Positions 24,861-37,212 of a stretch of 64,000 nt of DNA are shown piece after piece. The translations under genes and the position numbers were made by a program. Under the pieces are notes generated by a model. The model was not told where the DNA came from. It worked only from the letters and a program-made list of their open reading frames with translations, and did no database searches. Positions within the stretch are counted from its first letter, which is position 1, and every line of letters starts with the position of its first letter. Source of the stretch: Calliopsis andreniformis (lineage: Eukaryota > Arthropoda > Insecta > Hymenoptera > Andrenidae); contig NC_135071.1 in the NCBI RefSeq assembly GCF_051401765.1, positions 9,526,961 through 9,590,960 of the forward strand, written 5' to 3'.

Positions 24861-26536
24861 CTCACCTAATCATAATATCTCTCCTCGAAACGATCCCAAA
24901 TCGGCAGAAGCTCATTCAGCGTGGAGGGTCACTACCTGTTCCTACACACTTCCGGGCAGCACTTTTATTTCTTCTCGCGAAGGGAGACGTCGATGGCGAG
25001 ATAACTGAATCACTACGAGGGGGTCAGTTCACGGCGAGTACGTCTGCTAATCTGTCAGCAACCGTCTCAGGGACGTCACATGGGACCGCGAAATCAGGCT
25101 TCCCACTCCTCTGCCCTGGTACGATTGAAAAAAGGTGCTCCACGCATGACCGAGGATGGCTGACCGCGGAAGCAATAAAATCGTTAATTAACATGTTTCC
25201 TACCATAGTAAATTGGACAAAGATCTACAATATATACTTCGTTTTATGTGTTTCTAGGGGAGGAAACTATAGATCTCCGCTTAATAATAAACAAGAGGGG
25301 AAGAATTTCATTTCTTTCTTGTGTGATAGAAAGCTGGTATTGTCAGATATGTGGTATGCGTTTAAATAATATACAAAAGTATAAATAGAAGTATATTACA
25401 TATATGTATATGTAAATCTGTTAAAGCCATTCTTAGCGTCCAGATCTTCCACCCTAGCTCCAATTGAAGAAAAACAAATTCCTTTGGAAGGTCTTCGCCT
25501 ATAGTTCTCATTCATTAACTGTCCCTTAGCTTTTTAAGCTCCTTAGATACCTGTAAGTTACCGATGCTGCCCATTGTTTTTTTACCTCTGCGTAAATTTG
25601 TACCTGATTTTCTTTCTTTATAAGTTTATAACTCCTAGCTTTGTTTAGCTAAATCCTGCTGATGGGGGCCCTACGAAAAGAAGAACTGAAGAAGAGAGAT
25701 CGGGTGCCCTCTGCACCCCTACTCACGCCCTGACCGAGCTAAATTACTATAGAAGACTTTATCCACTTTAGGCACTGACCGTCAGGCAATCATCCTATTG
25801 CCGTGCCATAGTGTCATGAATGACGGTAAGAAAAGGTAGAGCCTGTTGCCATGAGTTCCCCTGAAACGCCGCTCACTCTCTGGGTATTCCCACGGTCCAC
25901 TTTGTCTGAAGAAACAATGCTAAACGATAGTTTCCACAGGTCCCATGACTCGTGTTCCCTCTTCGCGCCCGAAAGAGGAGAAATACTTAGTAGCAATTTG
26001 TGGTTGAAAAGTCTGATGCAGATCTGTGGGCCATAGAGTGCACGGAACTTGAAATTCTTTTTAGGAGAGGAACTCGGCCTGAACGTTCGTCCTCCGTATT
26101 GCGTCTCGCCACTTTAAGAAGCAACTGAGATAATGACCCAATTAGGTGTCATTTACACGTGAGTCATGTTGCCAATTTATCCATGTCCGGTAGCTGGGCT
26201 TTGAGCCTCGTGGAATATGTGTTATCCAGGTTTGGAATAGAAAGGTGAACCTCGGTGAAGGTTCCAATGGAAGACAATGTTCATTGAAATTGTTCAATTA
26301 TCTTTATGCGGATAATAGTGATAAGAAGGATCAAAATCCGAGAAGGAAGGTTGACCCTTGACCGATATATCTTTACATGGGCTTCATATGCAACTGATTG
26401 TTATTTACTTTTCAGGTGACCCTGTGGAACATATGGAGAGACCTCGCTCGACAGTATGGAGAAGGAAACATGCAGAAACGGATGTAAAACTTGTTTTCCT
26501 TGAACTTGTGGTAAGATAAGGTAGTATAAACAAAAA
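24861..26536. other. GC-richer islands of unknown nature
   Basis: Two patches (about 24880-25200 and 25640-26110) are clearly less A/T-rich than their surroundings, with ORFs of about 60 codons on both strands at 25814-26036. A donor-like GATTAG|GTGAGC lies on the minus strand near 24870. They may be promoters, untranslated exons or old insertions. No protein family recognised. Confidence 0.3.
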
Positions 26537-27140
26537 TTGTAGAACCCAAATTAAATATTTCAGCAAAATAAATTCGATAAGCGAAATTAAGACTCAAGCT
26601 AAAGTTGTTATTAGACCTAAAGATAGGCTTAACTTCTACATTTTCTGTAATTTGCACTAGAAACATATACCAAAGCAAGTAGAGTCTGTGAGTAAAAATT
26701 GAATAACCCTAAGGAGACTCTCAAGTTTCTAAAAATGAACTCTAAATTGTGTTATTGAATGGCTTGAACAAGAGGGATCGCTTCGCCACTGTATGGAGTT
26801 AAATGGAGCGGACTAAACTAGTTGTAGAACCTAAGTAAATGAATATTTCATTGTCTATGCAACACACAAAATATGTGTCTCGTGTGCATCCATAAAAACT
26901 AAAGTTGCCGTTCAAGCTAATGTTGTTATTAGATCTAATAGTTATTGCACCTAAAGATAAACCTAACTTCATCCACATATTCTGTACTTTGATGTAGAAG
27001 CAATTATGTTTCTATAAATGAAAATTCTAACCTACACAAAGCTTAAATTCGAATAAAGTTTCTAAAAATAATACTATTGAATGGCTCGAACAAGAGTGGA
27101 GGGATTCGCCGCGTGGAGCCAAATGGAGGGGGCAAAACTA
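26537..27140. repeat. tandem duplication, two copies of about 300 bp
   Basis: Copy one (26537-26820) and copy two (26821-27140) share, in order: TTGTAGAACC; AAGCTAA(A/T)GTTGTTATTAGA; CACCTAAAGATA or GACCTAAAGATA; AACTTC...TTTCTGTA; AGTTTCTAAAAAT; TATTGAATGGCT(T/C)GAACAAGAG; GATTCGCCGC or GATCGCTTCGCC; and AAATGGAG..G..(A)AAACTAGTT, which marks both right edges. Not coding. Confidence 0.75.
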
Positions 27141-28985
27141 GTTTGCCGTGACGTTTAGCTCTCGTTTTCTTCGCCACCTAGTATACGCATCCGGTCGGCT
27201 CTGCAACTTTCCTACTTCATTCATCGACGCATTCTGCGGCCTTTGAAGGTTGAACATGCAATAAGGAGGCACGGTCGCGCGGCAGCCTGCACAGCAACCT
27301 GTTTCAACATAATAATTCCGTCTTGTAATAGAAATATGCTAACTCCATTCAATGAAAGCGGAAACTAACTTATGGACCTCATAAATGAATACTTGTTTTG
27401 AACCGTCTTCTTCTTTCCTTTTTGCCTCAGAGAGATCCTTAAATAACTACCAAATTTTTCTTCACAGCAACTCTATTATTATCGGCGTTAATGGTGACTG
27501 ATGGCAGCTTAGAAAAGACACTTGCTGGAAATTTTATATTTTGTATTCCGGTTTGAAACAAATATCTTAACAAGTATCAAAACATTTTAAATTCAAAGAA
27601 CTTAAAAAGCAAACTGATTCATTTTAGCATTCAAGAAAGTACTATAAGTTTAGCAAACTTATTCAAAATAATGAAGAGCATATTCCATCACTACTTAATA
27701 AAATTTGCACATGTATTTCTTTGCCAGAAGTTGAACAAAAATTTGATAAGAGAATAAAATATCGTCAGAACCAGAAATCATCGTACAGATTGCCGTGACC
27801 CACATACCATAGGACTGCGAATGTGTTAGTTAATGTTTGTACTTCAATTTTATGAAAATCCACAATTCTTACATGACTTGTAGATCCAAATTGACTGCTT
27901 AATTTATGATATAGTTAATAAACTAAATTATAAATTACAAAGGATCATAGAAAGGTTCGGAATATGTCTTCGATTCAAAGCGTGTATATAGTTCAGATTG
28001 CCGTCCTAAGGATGAATGAAAATCAGCCAGCGATAACGCGTTCGCTGAATGAAGTCCACGCCTCCCCTCCCCAAGATTCCCTGAAACACCACGGGAGAAA
28101 AACAAGTCGCGCAGGAAGTCGTAATAATAGGAAGTGTGGCATCAATGAAATGGAAAACCACCGATGACTGGAATTACTATCGTCATCCCCGTCTCTACGT
28201 CAGCTTTAGGTCAGTAACCGTGACGAAGCTTTCACCAGCTGAGTCTGCACGACCTCAGTTCTAGCGTTAGCAACTTCTTGCAATCAGCATAAAGGAGAGG
28301 AGGATCTTTAGAATCTTGTATAATAATCAAGAGAAAATGGAAATGATATTATAATATTAATTGTATATCGGGATATTCGGATAAGCTTAAAGGTCCTGTT
28401 GCGTTGAAGAACTTTTTGGGGATCTTTAGAAGAAATTTTACTTATTTGCATCTATTTAAAAGGACTACAGCTGGAGAGATTCAGAGAATGATCTTTCCTA
28501 ATTCTTTTTTACGAAAATATAAACATTATTGTATTAATTTAATCATACCTTTCGGTACGGTACAATAATTCATTTTTTAATATAAAAATTTTGATAATAT
28601 AAAACACTCATTTTTTTCTATGTTGTACTTCACATTCACAGTCCTCTAATTTATAATAGCTTTTACAATACTTTTTCCGTAGTCAAATAAACTAATAGCC
28701 TTCATAATCCTATACAGGTTGTCTCCCATGTATGGATAATAGGCAGTCAAAATGTTAAGAAAACTCTCAGGCAAGCTCAGAGCTATAAGAGCAACTTTAA
28801 GATCATCTAAAATTCCGTTCATCGTGTTCCCAAGACACAGGTATGCACACGTGCGCGACCCTCCCGAGGGGGAGAAGTCTGACGGCGCCTCTAGAGAGCA
28901 ACGAAAGGTAAAGGGTGGTGGGGGGGATCCTCACAGATGCGGTATCCGCGTAGAAGGGGAAAAATCGTAGGTGTACAGTAAACTA
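27141..28985. other. intergenic region upstream of the Bcl-2 gene
   Basis: Mostly A/T-rich until about 28750. The ORF at 28752-28970 contains a donor-like ACACAG|GTATGC at about 28840 and could be an upstream alternative exon of the Bcl-2-type gene, but its overhang (two bases) does not match the phase-0 acceptor at 29849, so I do not model it. Nothing else is clear. Confidence 0.35.
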
Positions 28986-28991
28986 ACACAC

Positions 28992-29337
28992 TATATAACA
29001 GCATGAACATCCTGAATGGTGGGGAACCGTGAATGATCCATAGAGCTCTTCATCGTTGTGTTGCAGGAGTGTCTGTGAGGATGGAAGGGGATGTAGTGCT
29101 GGAAACGTCAAAGAAGGGGATGCCAGAGTAGGGAGAGCAATGGGGTGGGGTAGGGAGCTCTGGCTCGGAAATGGCCGCGGGAAAGTAGAGAGCGTTACGT
29201 CGTCGGCGAGCCAGAGTTTTCCCTTGCGAGCCGGCGCTTTGGGCCCCCGATTCGAACCTTCCTGCGATGCTGTGAAGAAACGATCTGGAGGACTCTGTGT
29301 CTGGTCAGTCGGTGCACCTCGTTGTTGGGTATAGAGG
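28992..29337 (+). promoter_or_regulatory. GC-rich promoter/5' UTR of the Bcl-2 family gene
   Basis: A TATA-like CTATATAACA at about 28992 is followed by GC-rich sequence up to the inferred start codon at 29338. An in-frame TAG lies one codon before that codon's AGG neighbour (TAG AGG ATG). The long antisense ORF over this stretch is judged a by-product of its GC content. Confidence 0.35.
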
Positions 29338-30506
29338 ATGTCTGGGGCACCACCGAACAATGAGATCCTCCGAGGGGAGGGAAGAGCGAGGGGGGAACTG
29401 CATTCCAGAGTGGGCGGTATCCTGGAATGCGATCCCCCCGGTAACAGGAATCTCCCAGCCGACTGTGCCGACGGAAGCGGTGAAACTATAATCTCTGACA
29501 ACTGTAACGCTGGAGGACCCATCAGGACCATCACTGACGTTGGCCTTTGCCGATATGCCATGGGCACTGCTAATACCGCTATGTCCTTCGTCGAAATTTG
29601 TCAGGTAATCTTGACCCACACTTCTGAGCTTAAATAGTCTTTGTAGTTGAATCCTGGGAACTGTGACTGCCACCTAAAATAAGGAGAGTAATGCACTGTT
29701 AATCAATAAACCTCCATTATTCCCTTTTCTAGCTCTCCTACATTCTATCTTTCACCACCTAAAGTAAGGAGAGCAAAGTACTGTTAATCAATGAAGCTTC
29801 ATTACTCCCACTTCTTTCTCTCTTACAGTCTCTCTTCATTGCTTTCAGATTCGCCTGCAACACCTCTTCCCTCAACTAGTCTCCACCTCCCAGCGGTACA
29901 GCCTCTGCGATGCTTCCATAGAACTCACAGCAGAATGCCTGGCTAATGATGTGATCCGATATCTCTTAAAAGAAGACATTTATCTCATATCCAGAGACCC
30001 AGTCTCCCGTAGTATGAGGCACAATGTGTACCAGATGCTCAACAAACACAGTATCCTCTTCGCCAGTATGGTGAACCGGTTGAACGTTGTGCCTGATACA
30101 GCATATGAATCCTTCATGGGAGTTGCAGATGAACTCTTCTTGCATGGTGGGATCACATGGGCCAGGATCGTATGTCTCTATGCCTTTATGGGCAGACTTG
30201 CTTTGTGGGCTAGAGACAGAAGAATGCACACCTTGAAGAAGAAACTACCACTATATGTCTCTAGATTTATTGGAGAGAAGATTGCACACTTTATTAAAGG
30301 ATATGGAGGATGGGTATGCATTGTAGTAATTTTCCTTGTTTTCTGCAGTGTTTATTTCTTATGCTAATGTGCTTGCGATTTCTCAGGATCAGCTGTGTAT
30401 AGAGTACCCTGTAGCGGAGGAGATCAGTGGAGCCATATGGAGGAGTCTTTTGATGACGGGTGCTACTCTTGGTTTGGTTGCAACAATTTTAACTGTAACT
30501 TCCTGA
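29338..30506 (+). CDS. Bcl-2 family apoptosis regulator, Bak-like
   Basis: Expected to control mitochondrial outer-membrane permeability in apoptosis. Exons 29338-29604, 29849-30313 and 30387-30506 (all phase 0) give 283 aa. Residues 1-89 are Gly/Pro-rich and probably disordered. Helix alpha-1 lies around 113-133 (ELTAECLANDVIRYLLKED). BH1 is at about 184-204 (ELFLHGGITWARIVCLYAF), with the Gly and Trp-x-Arg core. BH2 spans an exon junction (GYGGW|DQL, 240-247). A hydrophobic C-terminal tail (LLMTGATLGLVATILTVT) fits a membrane anchor. The BH3 position (about 143-155) reads SRSMRHNVYQMLN, without the usual Gly-Asp. BH1 and flanks resemble vertebrate Bak more than the Bok-like Buffy/Debcl of flies. 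Start: first ATG after an in-frame TAG. Poly(A) signal candidate AATAAA at 31128-31133. Family call firm; first exon less so. Confidence 0.82.
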
Positions 30507-33500
30507 TATACCCTTGTCGATGAAGTACAGGATGCGTTTTATATGAAACCTTTCAGCGTACTTATGTTTTATCAGAACGCGATCAAACAGCATTTCCGAG
30601 AATTTATACGGCGTTTTTATATTGGCACTGAAAATGGAATCACATGAAACTTCAATCTCACTCTTCCAGTGTGGAGAATATCTTTGTACCAGTGTCATTT
30701 CGTTAAGGAATATTCTACTTTTTTTATGTAACTTGAAGGATGCAAGTTTCCTACTATATTTTGCAATAATGCTGGACTAGTTAATTCAGTGAAAAGAAAT
30801 ATTATTTAATGTTAATCTAGATACTTTATCAAAATAATTTTATGTAATACTCAAAATTGATGTTTCCAGATATTTATATCAAATGCGTCTCAAAATTCTG
30901 TTGAATTTAGGTAGAAGCAATCTAAATATATTTATTTATAATTTATTCTAGGTAGAAATAAATAATAAATTTCCTTGTCAAAGACCATTGTAATGAATAC
31001 TTAGAATCTATGAAAAGCGGTTGATGTAACAGTGCTCATTGAATATACAATAATGTCTTCAAGTAGCAGTGACTATTATATGTGGTAGCTTCTATATGTG
31101 AAAAATTTTATGCAAGTATTTGGACATAATAAACATTTCTACAAAATATCGGTTGTCTTAGTTGTATCAGTTATTCTATATACCTATAAAAAAAAGAACA
31201 TTTCTAACATAATATAATAGCATATTTATATGTCATGGATCATATACTTTACAGTATTAATATATGTATGTACATAGATTTTTTCGAGTCTCAAAGCTGA
31301 AATTTTGGCAAATGAAAGAACCTAGATTAAATTCAAGTAGCTGATTCTTTAAAATAAATTCAGTTAATCTCATTATATGTCTATACATAATTCTATACTA
31401 ATTGTACTTAGTATTACTTGATGGTTGTTAAATAGTATCCATGAATCTTCAATTTCATGACATGTAAAAAATTTGAATATATCTGCAAAGTAAAAAATAA
31501 ATAGGTATAAAATAATTTTCATTCAATTTATACATAATATAATATTTTGTAAAAAATAAAAAAAGAAATAACTTGTATTGCAGTCTTATCACTATTGGAG
31601 AAACTATCTTTAATTTTAAAAACACATTTCTTTAAAACACTAATACTCTAGAATTATTAAAAATCTGTCCTTCACGTGTTAATAGTTTTATTTGAATTAG
31701 TTATTGAAACATAAATACAGTCTATGTACTACTGAAAATATATCGATTGATGAATTAACATCAAAAAGAAAAAAATTCTAAAGTACATGATTATTTATAA
31801 GTGTAATATTATATGATTTGCGTTTTTTACTCTTTCAACAAATAAGATAATAAAGTACCAGCGTGCAGCATAGATTTTTGCAATTAATAAATATGTAAGT
31901 ATATTAAGATTATATTTTAAAAATATTTTATGTAACTTCTGTATACGTGTTGCCAATGGAATTGATAAATACTAAGAAAACTTTCTCAAGTAATACTGTT
32001 TACCTTTAAATATAAAATTTTTTTATACTGCTGAAAAATTCTAATAGTAACTGTTTATGTTCCTCAGATATGTTCAGCAATTTAAAAATCTAAAACCAAC
32101 TACTCAAATTCATCGTACAAGCTCTTAACAACTATATGATGATTTTTAGGGTGAATAATCATTACACAGATATTACATGAAAATTTTTTTAAGCTTCTCT
32201 AAGTATTTTTCTTATGTCTGAATATAAAAAAAGGTAATCCCTGATCATTATTTATAATTTTTATGCATTACATGAATATACAATACAAAACCACGAGCTA
32301 GAGAATAATTTCCTGTGAATATATCTAACAGTTCCTCTTATTTCTACTCAAATTTTGTGACTGTACAGAAAACAACTGCATTTTACTTTTTTATTATACT
32401 TCCTAACATGGATAATAGTAAGAATCAACAATTTTTTTCCTTTCGATAAACCTTCAAGTGTTTCTACTTTATGTTTGCTAATATTGATATTACAACTATA
32501 TATATATATATATGTATTATGCATTTATGTGTGAATATATAACTATATAACTGTACAAACGGAACTTCTATTTAGTTCCCCACTTATATAACAATTAGTG
32601 ATCATCGTGAGCATCGTCAGTATTATGAGAATATCACATCAAAATTTGTTCGAAACTTCTGTCGTGATAAATAAATTAATTTCATATTAAATAAATTCTG
32701 TAATAGATAGAATAGATGTATTAGATGTATTAAATATTAGGACTTTCAATTTATAATCACAATGTAGATTAATTAATCTTTTCATTGATAAATTCATTAG
32801 ACAAAAATGTAATTTGAATAAATTTCTACAAATATTGGACCCTTCATCGTGTAAGATTCAGTTTCTCTTAAAACAATGTTCTAAGATTTTTTATTAATAT
32901 TTTAAGCACTCTTGTTTCCACATTTGTAGACCTTGAATTCCTTTATTCTGGTATATACAGGAATTAGTAATTGAAAGCGTAGTTATTTTAAATAATGCAT
33001 GAAGAAGGAGATGAAAAATAAATATATCTTGATGTACAAATTACACACGATACTGACGACATGATCACTCTAATTCAGTTCTCATAAAGGTCGGCAGTTA
33101 TAGCCTGGACGTATTGCTGTCCAAAGTAGAGCAAAGAATGTTAAAGTGTTTATTTGCACCAATAGTGTTCCTTCTTTCGCAAATCGAATGCACAAGATTG
33201 AGAATCAGATTACAGTGTTTTATATTAATTCTTTCATGTACTATTCGAAAAACACTGAAAAATTCTTCCTATAATATTCAATTGATATTTTTTCAGAGAA
33301 ATTTGTATCATTACGAAAAGATACACTGTATCATTATACTATGGTATTAAAATATATTAAGCAAATAGATCAATTTTCATTCCGCAACACACTGTTCATT
33401 TTCTTTCGTATAATAAAGAAAGAATAAAATTCTTTCTGCCTATAAAATTCTTTGAATTCTTGAAAAGATCTTATTTATGAGAAATTAAAATACGCAGCAG

Positions 33501-33775
33501 TGAATAGCACACAGTAAGCGAAAATTAGCATCAGTAATACAAAAGTATTTTACACTTAGCCTGATGGATAGGATTCAATTTTAATTAATTCAAAATTTAT
33601 AACGATATTATGTGTTGCCACAGAGATTGTGTTTAAAGTATATCAAACACATAAATCACTTGGTGACATGCTCTATTCTCGTCTCTTGTCAGTTTTCTTA
33701 ATTTATCACAGTTGGGGCAAAAATGACAAGAAAAACTTGTCTTGAACCCCCCGAAAATAAAGTTGGCGCAATTTT
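30507..33775. other. convergent 3' region, Bcl-2 gene / ariadne-1
   Basis: Very A/T-rich. It holds the two 3' UTRs and intergenic sequence. AATAAA motifs occur near 30957 and at 31128-31133 on the plus strand. A (TA)n microsatellite lies at about 32497-32513. No credible ORF. Confidence 0.5.
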
Positions 33776-36039
33776 CTATTCCATGTAGTCCCACCAATCC
33801 TTTTCATATCCTTCGTGCACGTGTTCCAAAAGTACCTTTCTCCGACTGTCACAGTATCTTCAATCATAAAATATATTTAATGAATGAACAATATTACTTC
33901 AGTTTATTTTATAAATCAACAGTTTACCTATATTTATCTTGAACCTTCTGTTTAATATCAGCAAGATTTTCACTCGTAATATCTCTTTCAAGGTATTCTG
34001 ACAGACGTTCTGTCGTACCTTCCAGATCTTTTTGGTTCTCTTCAAAGATCACAGACTGATTATTTTTTCGTACATAGTAAGCAAAAACGTAAGTGTACAT
34101 AAGAGTTTGTCTACAGGAGCATAAAATATCTACCGCCTTCTTTAAAAATTGTACCTAGAAATAATATCACAATTTAATTCAGTTCTACTTTGCACATTAG
34201 TTTAATTAACTTTACCTCAATCCAAGACATATTGTGTTGTTGCATTTCTTCCATTTTTTCTTTCACACTTGCATAAAGTTTACTCTCGAATTTCAGTGAT
34301 TGCATGTGATTCATGTATCTATTGCAATAAAATAAGTATCTCTGTAACGCAGATCTCGATTTCTCTTGAGCGTCTCTTGCAGCTTTGGCTTCTTCTTCGT
34401 CATAACGATTACAATTGTACCAACTGGAGCCATGCGGTTCCCAAGGTCCGAGACAAACCCAACAGAAGTCAGCTTTGCAATTTTGATTTTTACACACCAT
34501 GTGATTACACCCACCGTCCTTTTCAATGATAACATTGCACTTAGGACACTCCTTCGTGTTCGCCGCAATCCAGTTTGATGTTTCAGAATCATCGTCGCAT
34601 TTTTTTATCCACTTACGCAGTAAATGACACTTCACTGGATCGTGCCAATTCTCTCCACAATAGAAACAAAAAATATGTCTACATTTGCAAGTTACCGGTC
34701 TTGCTTCTATATACTGTACTTTAATAGCGTTATTACAGTCTGGCGATGGGCACCACCTTAATAGCCTATTACACTATAAAACAATGTTTTAATTAGTATG
34801 CTACACGTGTAACCATTCAAATAGATGTTTATGTATTAAGATATATTTACTTCAACAAAACTATTAGTTATCAAATGTTGATACTTCAGTTTGACTTTTG
34901 AGTCTTTCACAAGACGCATAACAGTGGCATCGTCAACTAAAATATCACAAGCATGCGCTGCGCATGCAATTGTTTGACCAACTCCTTCTTCCATAATTTT
35001 AGTTGTGAGATACTCTCCCCAACAACCGGTACAAAAGCGATGTCCACATTCGAGCCCAGTCATCATCTAATTTTTTACAACATTAAATCATTAAAACTTG
35101 CATTTAAATATTATTTACTATCAGATTGCAGATTTTTACGCAGTTACTATGTTCATAAATATACTCCAAAAAATGGAACCTACATTAAAATTTATTTATA
35201 TTATTATTATACGCATTTCGTAGCTTTTTATATGGTTGAAATGTCTAAAAATGCATAAAAATCTGTAATCTACTCATGACATTTAAATTCTTTAAATTTC
35301 AATATTATTTATTATACATGTTAATATATCAACTAACTACTTAATTATTTATATTAATATATGTACACATACTGCAGACGGTTGAATAGTAAAACAAATT
35401 CCGCATTCTTCTGTACCATTTGTTGACGTCCTTCTAAACTAAAAATTATATAAAAGCATATCATTTATGTGAGCACCATTAATTTGTGAACTTGAAAGAA
35501 AATTCAAGTTTACTTACTAAAGAACTTTGAGAAGATTGATTTCTATTTATTAGTGGACCCTTTGTGAATGGATTAACGACTCGTGCTTCCGCAAATAATT
35601 TCTCTTGATCACCATCGTAGAAGCGTTCCATTAACTTCTCTTTATCCCATTTGAAATGATTCAATAGAATACGTGTGGTTGTTGCTGGTATCTGTAATTA
35701 AATTAAACGGTTTTTATGTGGTCTATATGGAATACACAATTTATATTTCTTTCTATTCCTTAAAAATATCATAATTATTAAAATTTGGAAGAATTTCTAT
35801 ATTATAAAAGAAAGTACTATAAAAGAACATACTTCTACAACTGTGTTAACTTCTTTTATGGAATCAATCATATGTTGCACTATCTCTTCAGTGGACAAGA
35901 CTTCAAAGGGATAGTTATCAACATCTGTTGCTCGTTCACTTGGATTTTCAGACTCTATTTCCATTGCAAAGTCCACGTCATCGCCACTAGATTCATTACC
36001 AGAATCAACATCATCATATGTCTCTTCTTCGGAATCCAT
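33776..36039 (-). CDS. ari-1: E3 ubiquitin-protein ligase ariadne-1 (RBR family)
   Basis: RING-between-RING ligase that takes ubiquitin from an E2 onto its own cysteine before passing it to substrate, usually activated by neddylated cullin-RING complexes. Exons (minus): 36039-35833, 35691-35518, 35438-35373, 35066-34851, 34773-34216, 34154-33928, 33857-33776, giving 1530 nt, 509 aa, close to fly ari-1. Acidic N-terminus ([20 protein letters not shown]), then a UBA-like region ([17 protein letters not shown] ... [20 protein letters not shown]). RING1 starts TEECGICF ... [12 protein letters not shown] across an intron. The IBR has [23 protein letters not shown]2 has [20 protein letters not shown], with the catalytic Cys at about residue 310. 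The Ariadne domain follows and the protein ends [11 protein letters not shown]. Every junction is in phase. Confidence 0.96.
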
Positions 36040-36719
36040 TGTGCCGTCGATTTATTAAGCAACTCAAACACTAATATGTGTATATGTATTTATTTATTTT
36101 ACTCTACTTGCACCTGTAGATAAAAGAGAGCTCTTAAAAACATAGGATATTGTATTTTATGGTTTTTTATTTCTATTAATTAATATTTTCTCTGTGTACA
36201 CTTTGCTGTTCATTGAACTGGATAATAACAGAACAGAGTTGAGAAGTCCATCAATATAACACAAGAATAAAATGGCTATTTCTTTGACTTGCCCTAATTC
36301 ATCCTATATCATACCTACGAATCACTGACAACTACCTTATTTATAAGTTTCTATCTTTATATTATCTCTTAATACTTAATTGACTACCAAAATACATAAA
36401 CTGGCTTATTTAATTAAATAAAAGGTAAGCTATGGAATTGAAACTATAATAAAATTAATTGAGCCTACATTTCATGGACTTCTCATCTTTGAATATTGAA
36501 TTTAAACTAAAAATAAACAATGAGAACACTATTAAATACTTTTAACCTCTTAACAGGATAAGACAAAATCCTATCATGTTTGTATTGAAATTGAAAAAAT
36601 TAAAAGGTTAAATAAATTAAAAGAAACTGAGCATTGTTTTATTTCAATTCTAGCTTTCTCCTTACTCATAATTGTAGTAGATACTGCATTAGAAATAGAA
36701 AGTAACATAAATTACAAAA
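36040..36719. promoter_or_regulatory. divergent upstream region of ariadne-1
   Basis: Directly upstream of the ariadne-1 start codon and A/T-rich. No TATA box or CpG island is obvious. The 5' UTR and promoter must begin here, but I cannot place the start site. Confidence 0.3.
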
Positions 36720-37040
36720 TTTACAAAATTCGTGAATTTGTGTACCTAAAATTTGTGAATCATGAAAAATGTAAATTTATATATCTGAATTTTGTAAATT
36801 GCAAAAAAAGATGAATCACAAAATTTACAAAGTTTGTAAAAGTGTGTCCAGATTTTGTTTTTATAAATTACAAAATTGACAAATCTTATAAGTCTACATA
36901 TATAAATTTTGTAAATAACAAAATCTATAAACTTCGTAAACATGTGTACCTAAGTTTAATGAACCACAGAATGCACAAGGTTTGTGATAGTGTATATCTA
37001 AATGTTATGAATCTCAACATTGACAAAGTTTATCCACCTT
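36720..37040. repeat. degenerate short tandem repeat (TTTGTGAATCACAAAATTTA type)
   Basis: About five imperfect units of 55-70 bp. Each combines an inverted pair (TTTGTGAATCACAAA or TTTTGTAAATTACAAA) with ATTTACAAAGTTTGT and a spacer such as GTGTATCTAAAT or GTGTACCTAA. The same motif reappears at 38370-38520. Several units are near-palindromes, so the array could form cruciforms. Short ORFs on both strands here are repeat artefacts. Confidence 0.65.
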
Positions 37041-37204
37041 TATCAATTCCCCTATAGTTACAGTAAATGCAATATCATGGGCATAAATGGAGCAAAATTT
37101 AGCCAAAGACATCTGTGAAATTTGAGCTGAAATTTGGTGTCAGACGTACCCGCGAAATACTGTTGCAGTTGGAACAAGGTGAAAACAGCTTATGTTTCAG
37201 TACA

Positions 37205-37212
37205 TGACGTCA
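37205..37212. promoter_or_regulatory. palindromic CRE (TGACGTCA)
   Basis: A perfect 8-bp cAMP response element between divergent ariadne-1 and ULK3. It lies about 1.2 kb upstream of ariadne-1 and 2.1 kb upstream of ULK3, so the target is unclear. Binding of CREB/ATF-type factors is inferred from the motif only. Confidence 0.3.

Noticed and set aside
25851..26036. Possible small gene in the GC-richer island
   Set aside because: ORFs of about 60 codons on both strands, no homology I recognise, no splice context.
28983..29567. 194-aa ORF on the minus strand over the Bcl-2 gene leader
   Set aside because: It lies antisense to a GC-rich 5' UTR and exon 1, is low in complexity (Pro/Ser-rich) and shows no domain; the plus-strand frame splices cleanly into BH1-containing exons.
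29305..29673. 122-aa minus-strand ORF antisense to Bcl-2 exon 1
   Set aside because: It mirrors the coding exon on the other strand; no family resemblance and no splice sites of its own.
36746..37057. Short ORFs on both strands (65 and 71 aa)
   Set aside because: They are translations of the TTTGTGAATCACAAA repeat.
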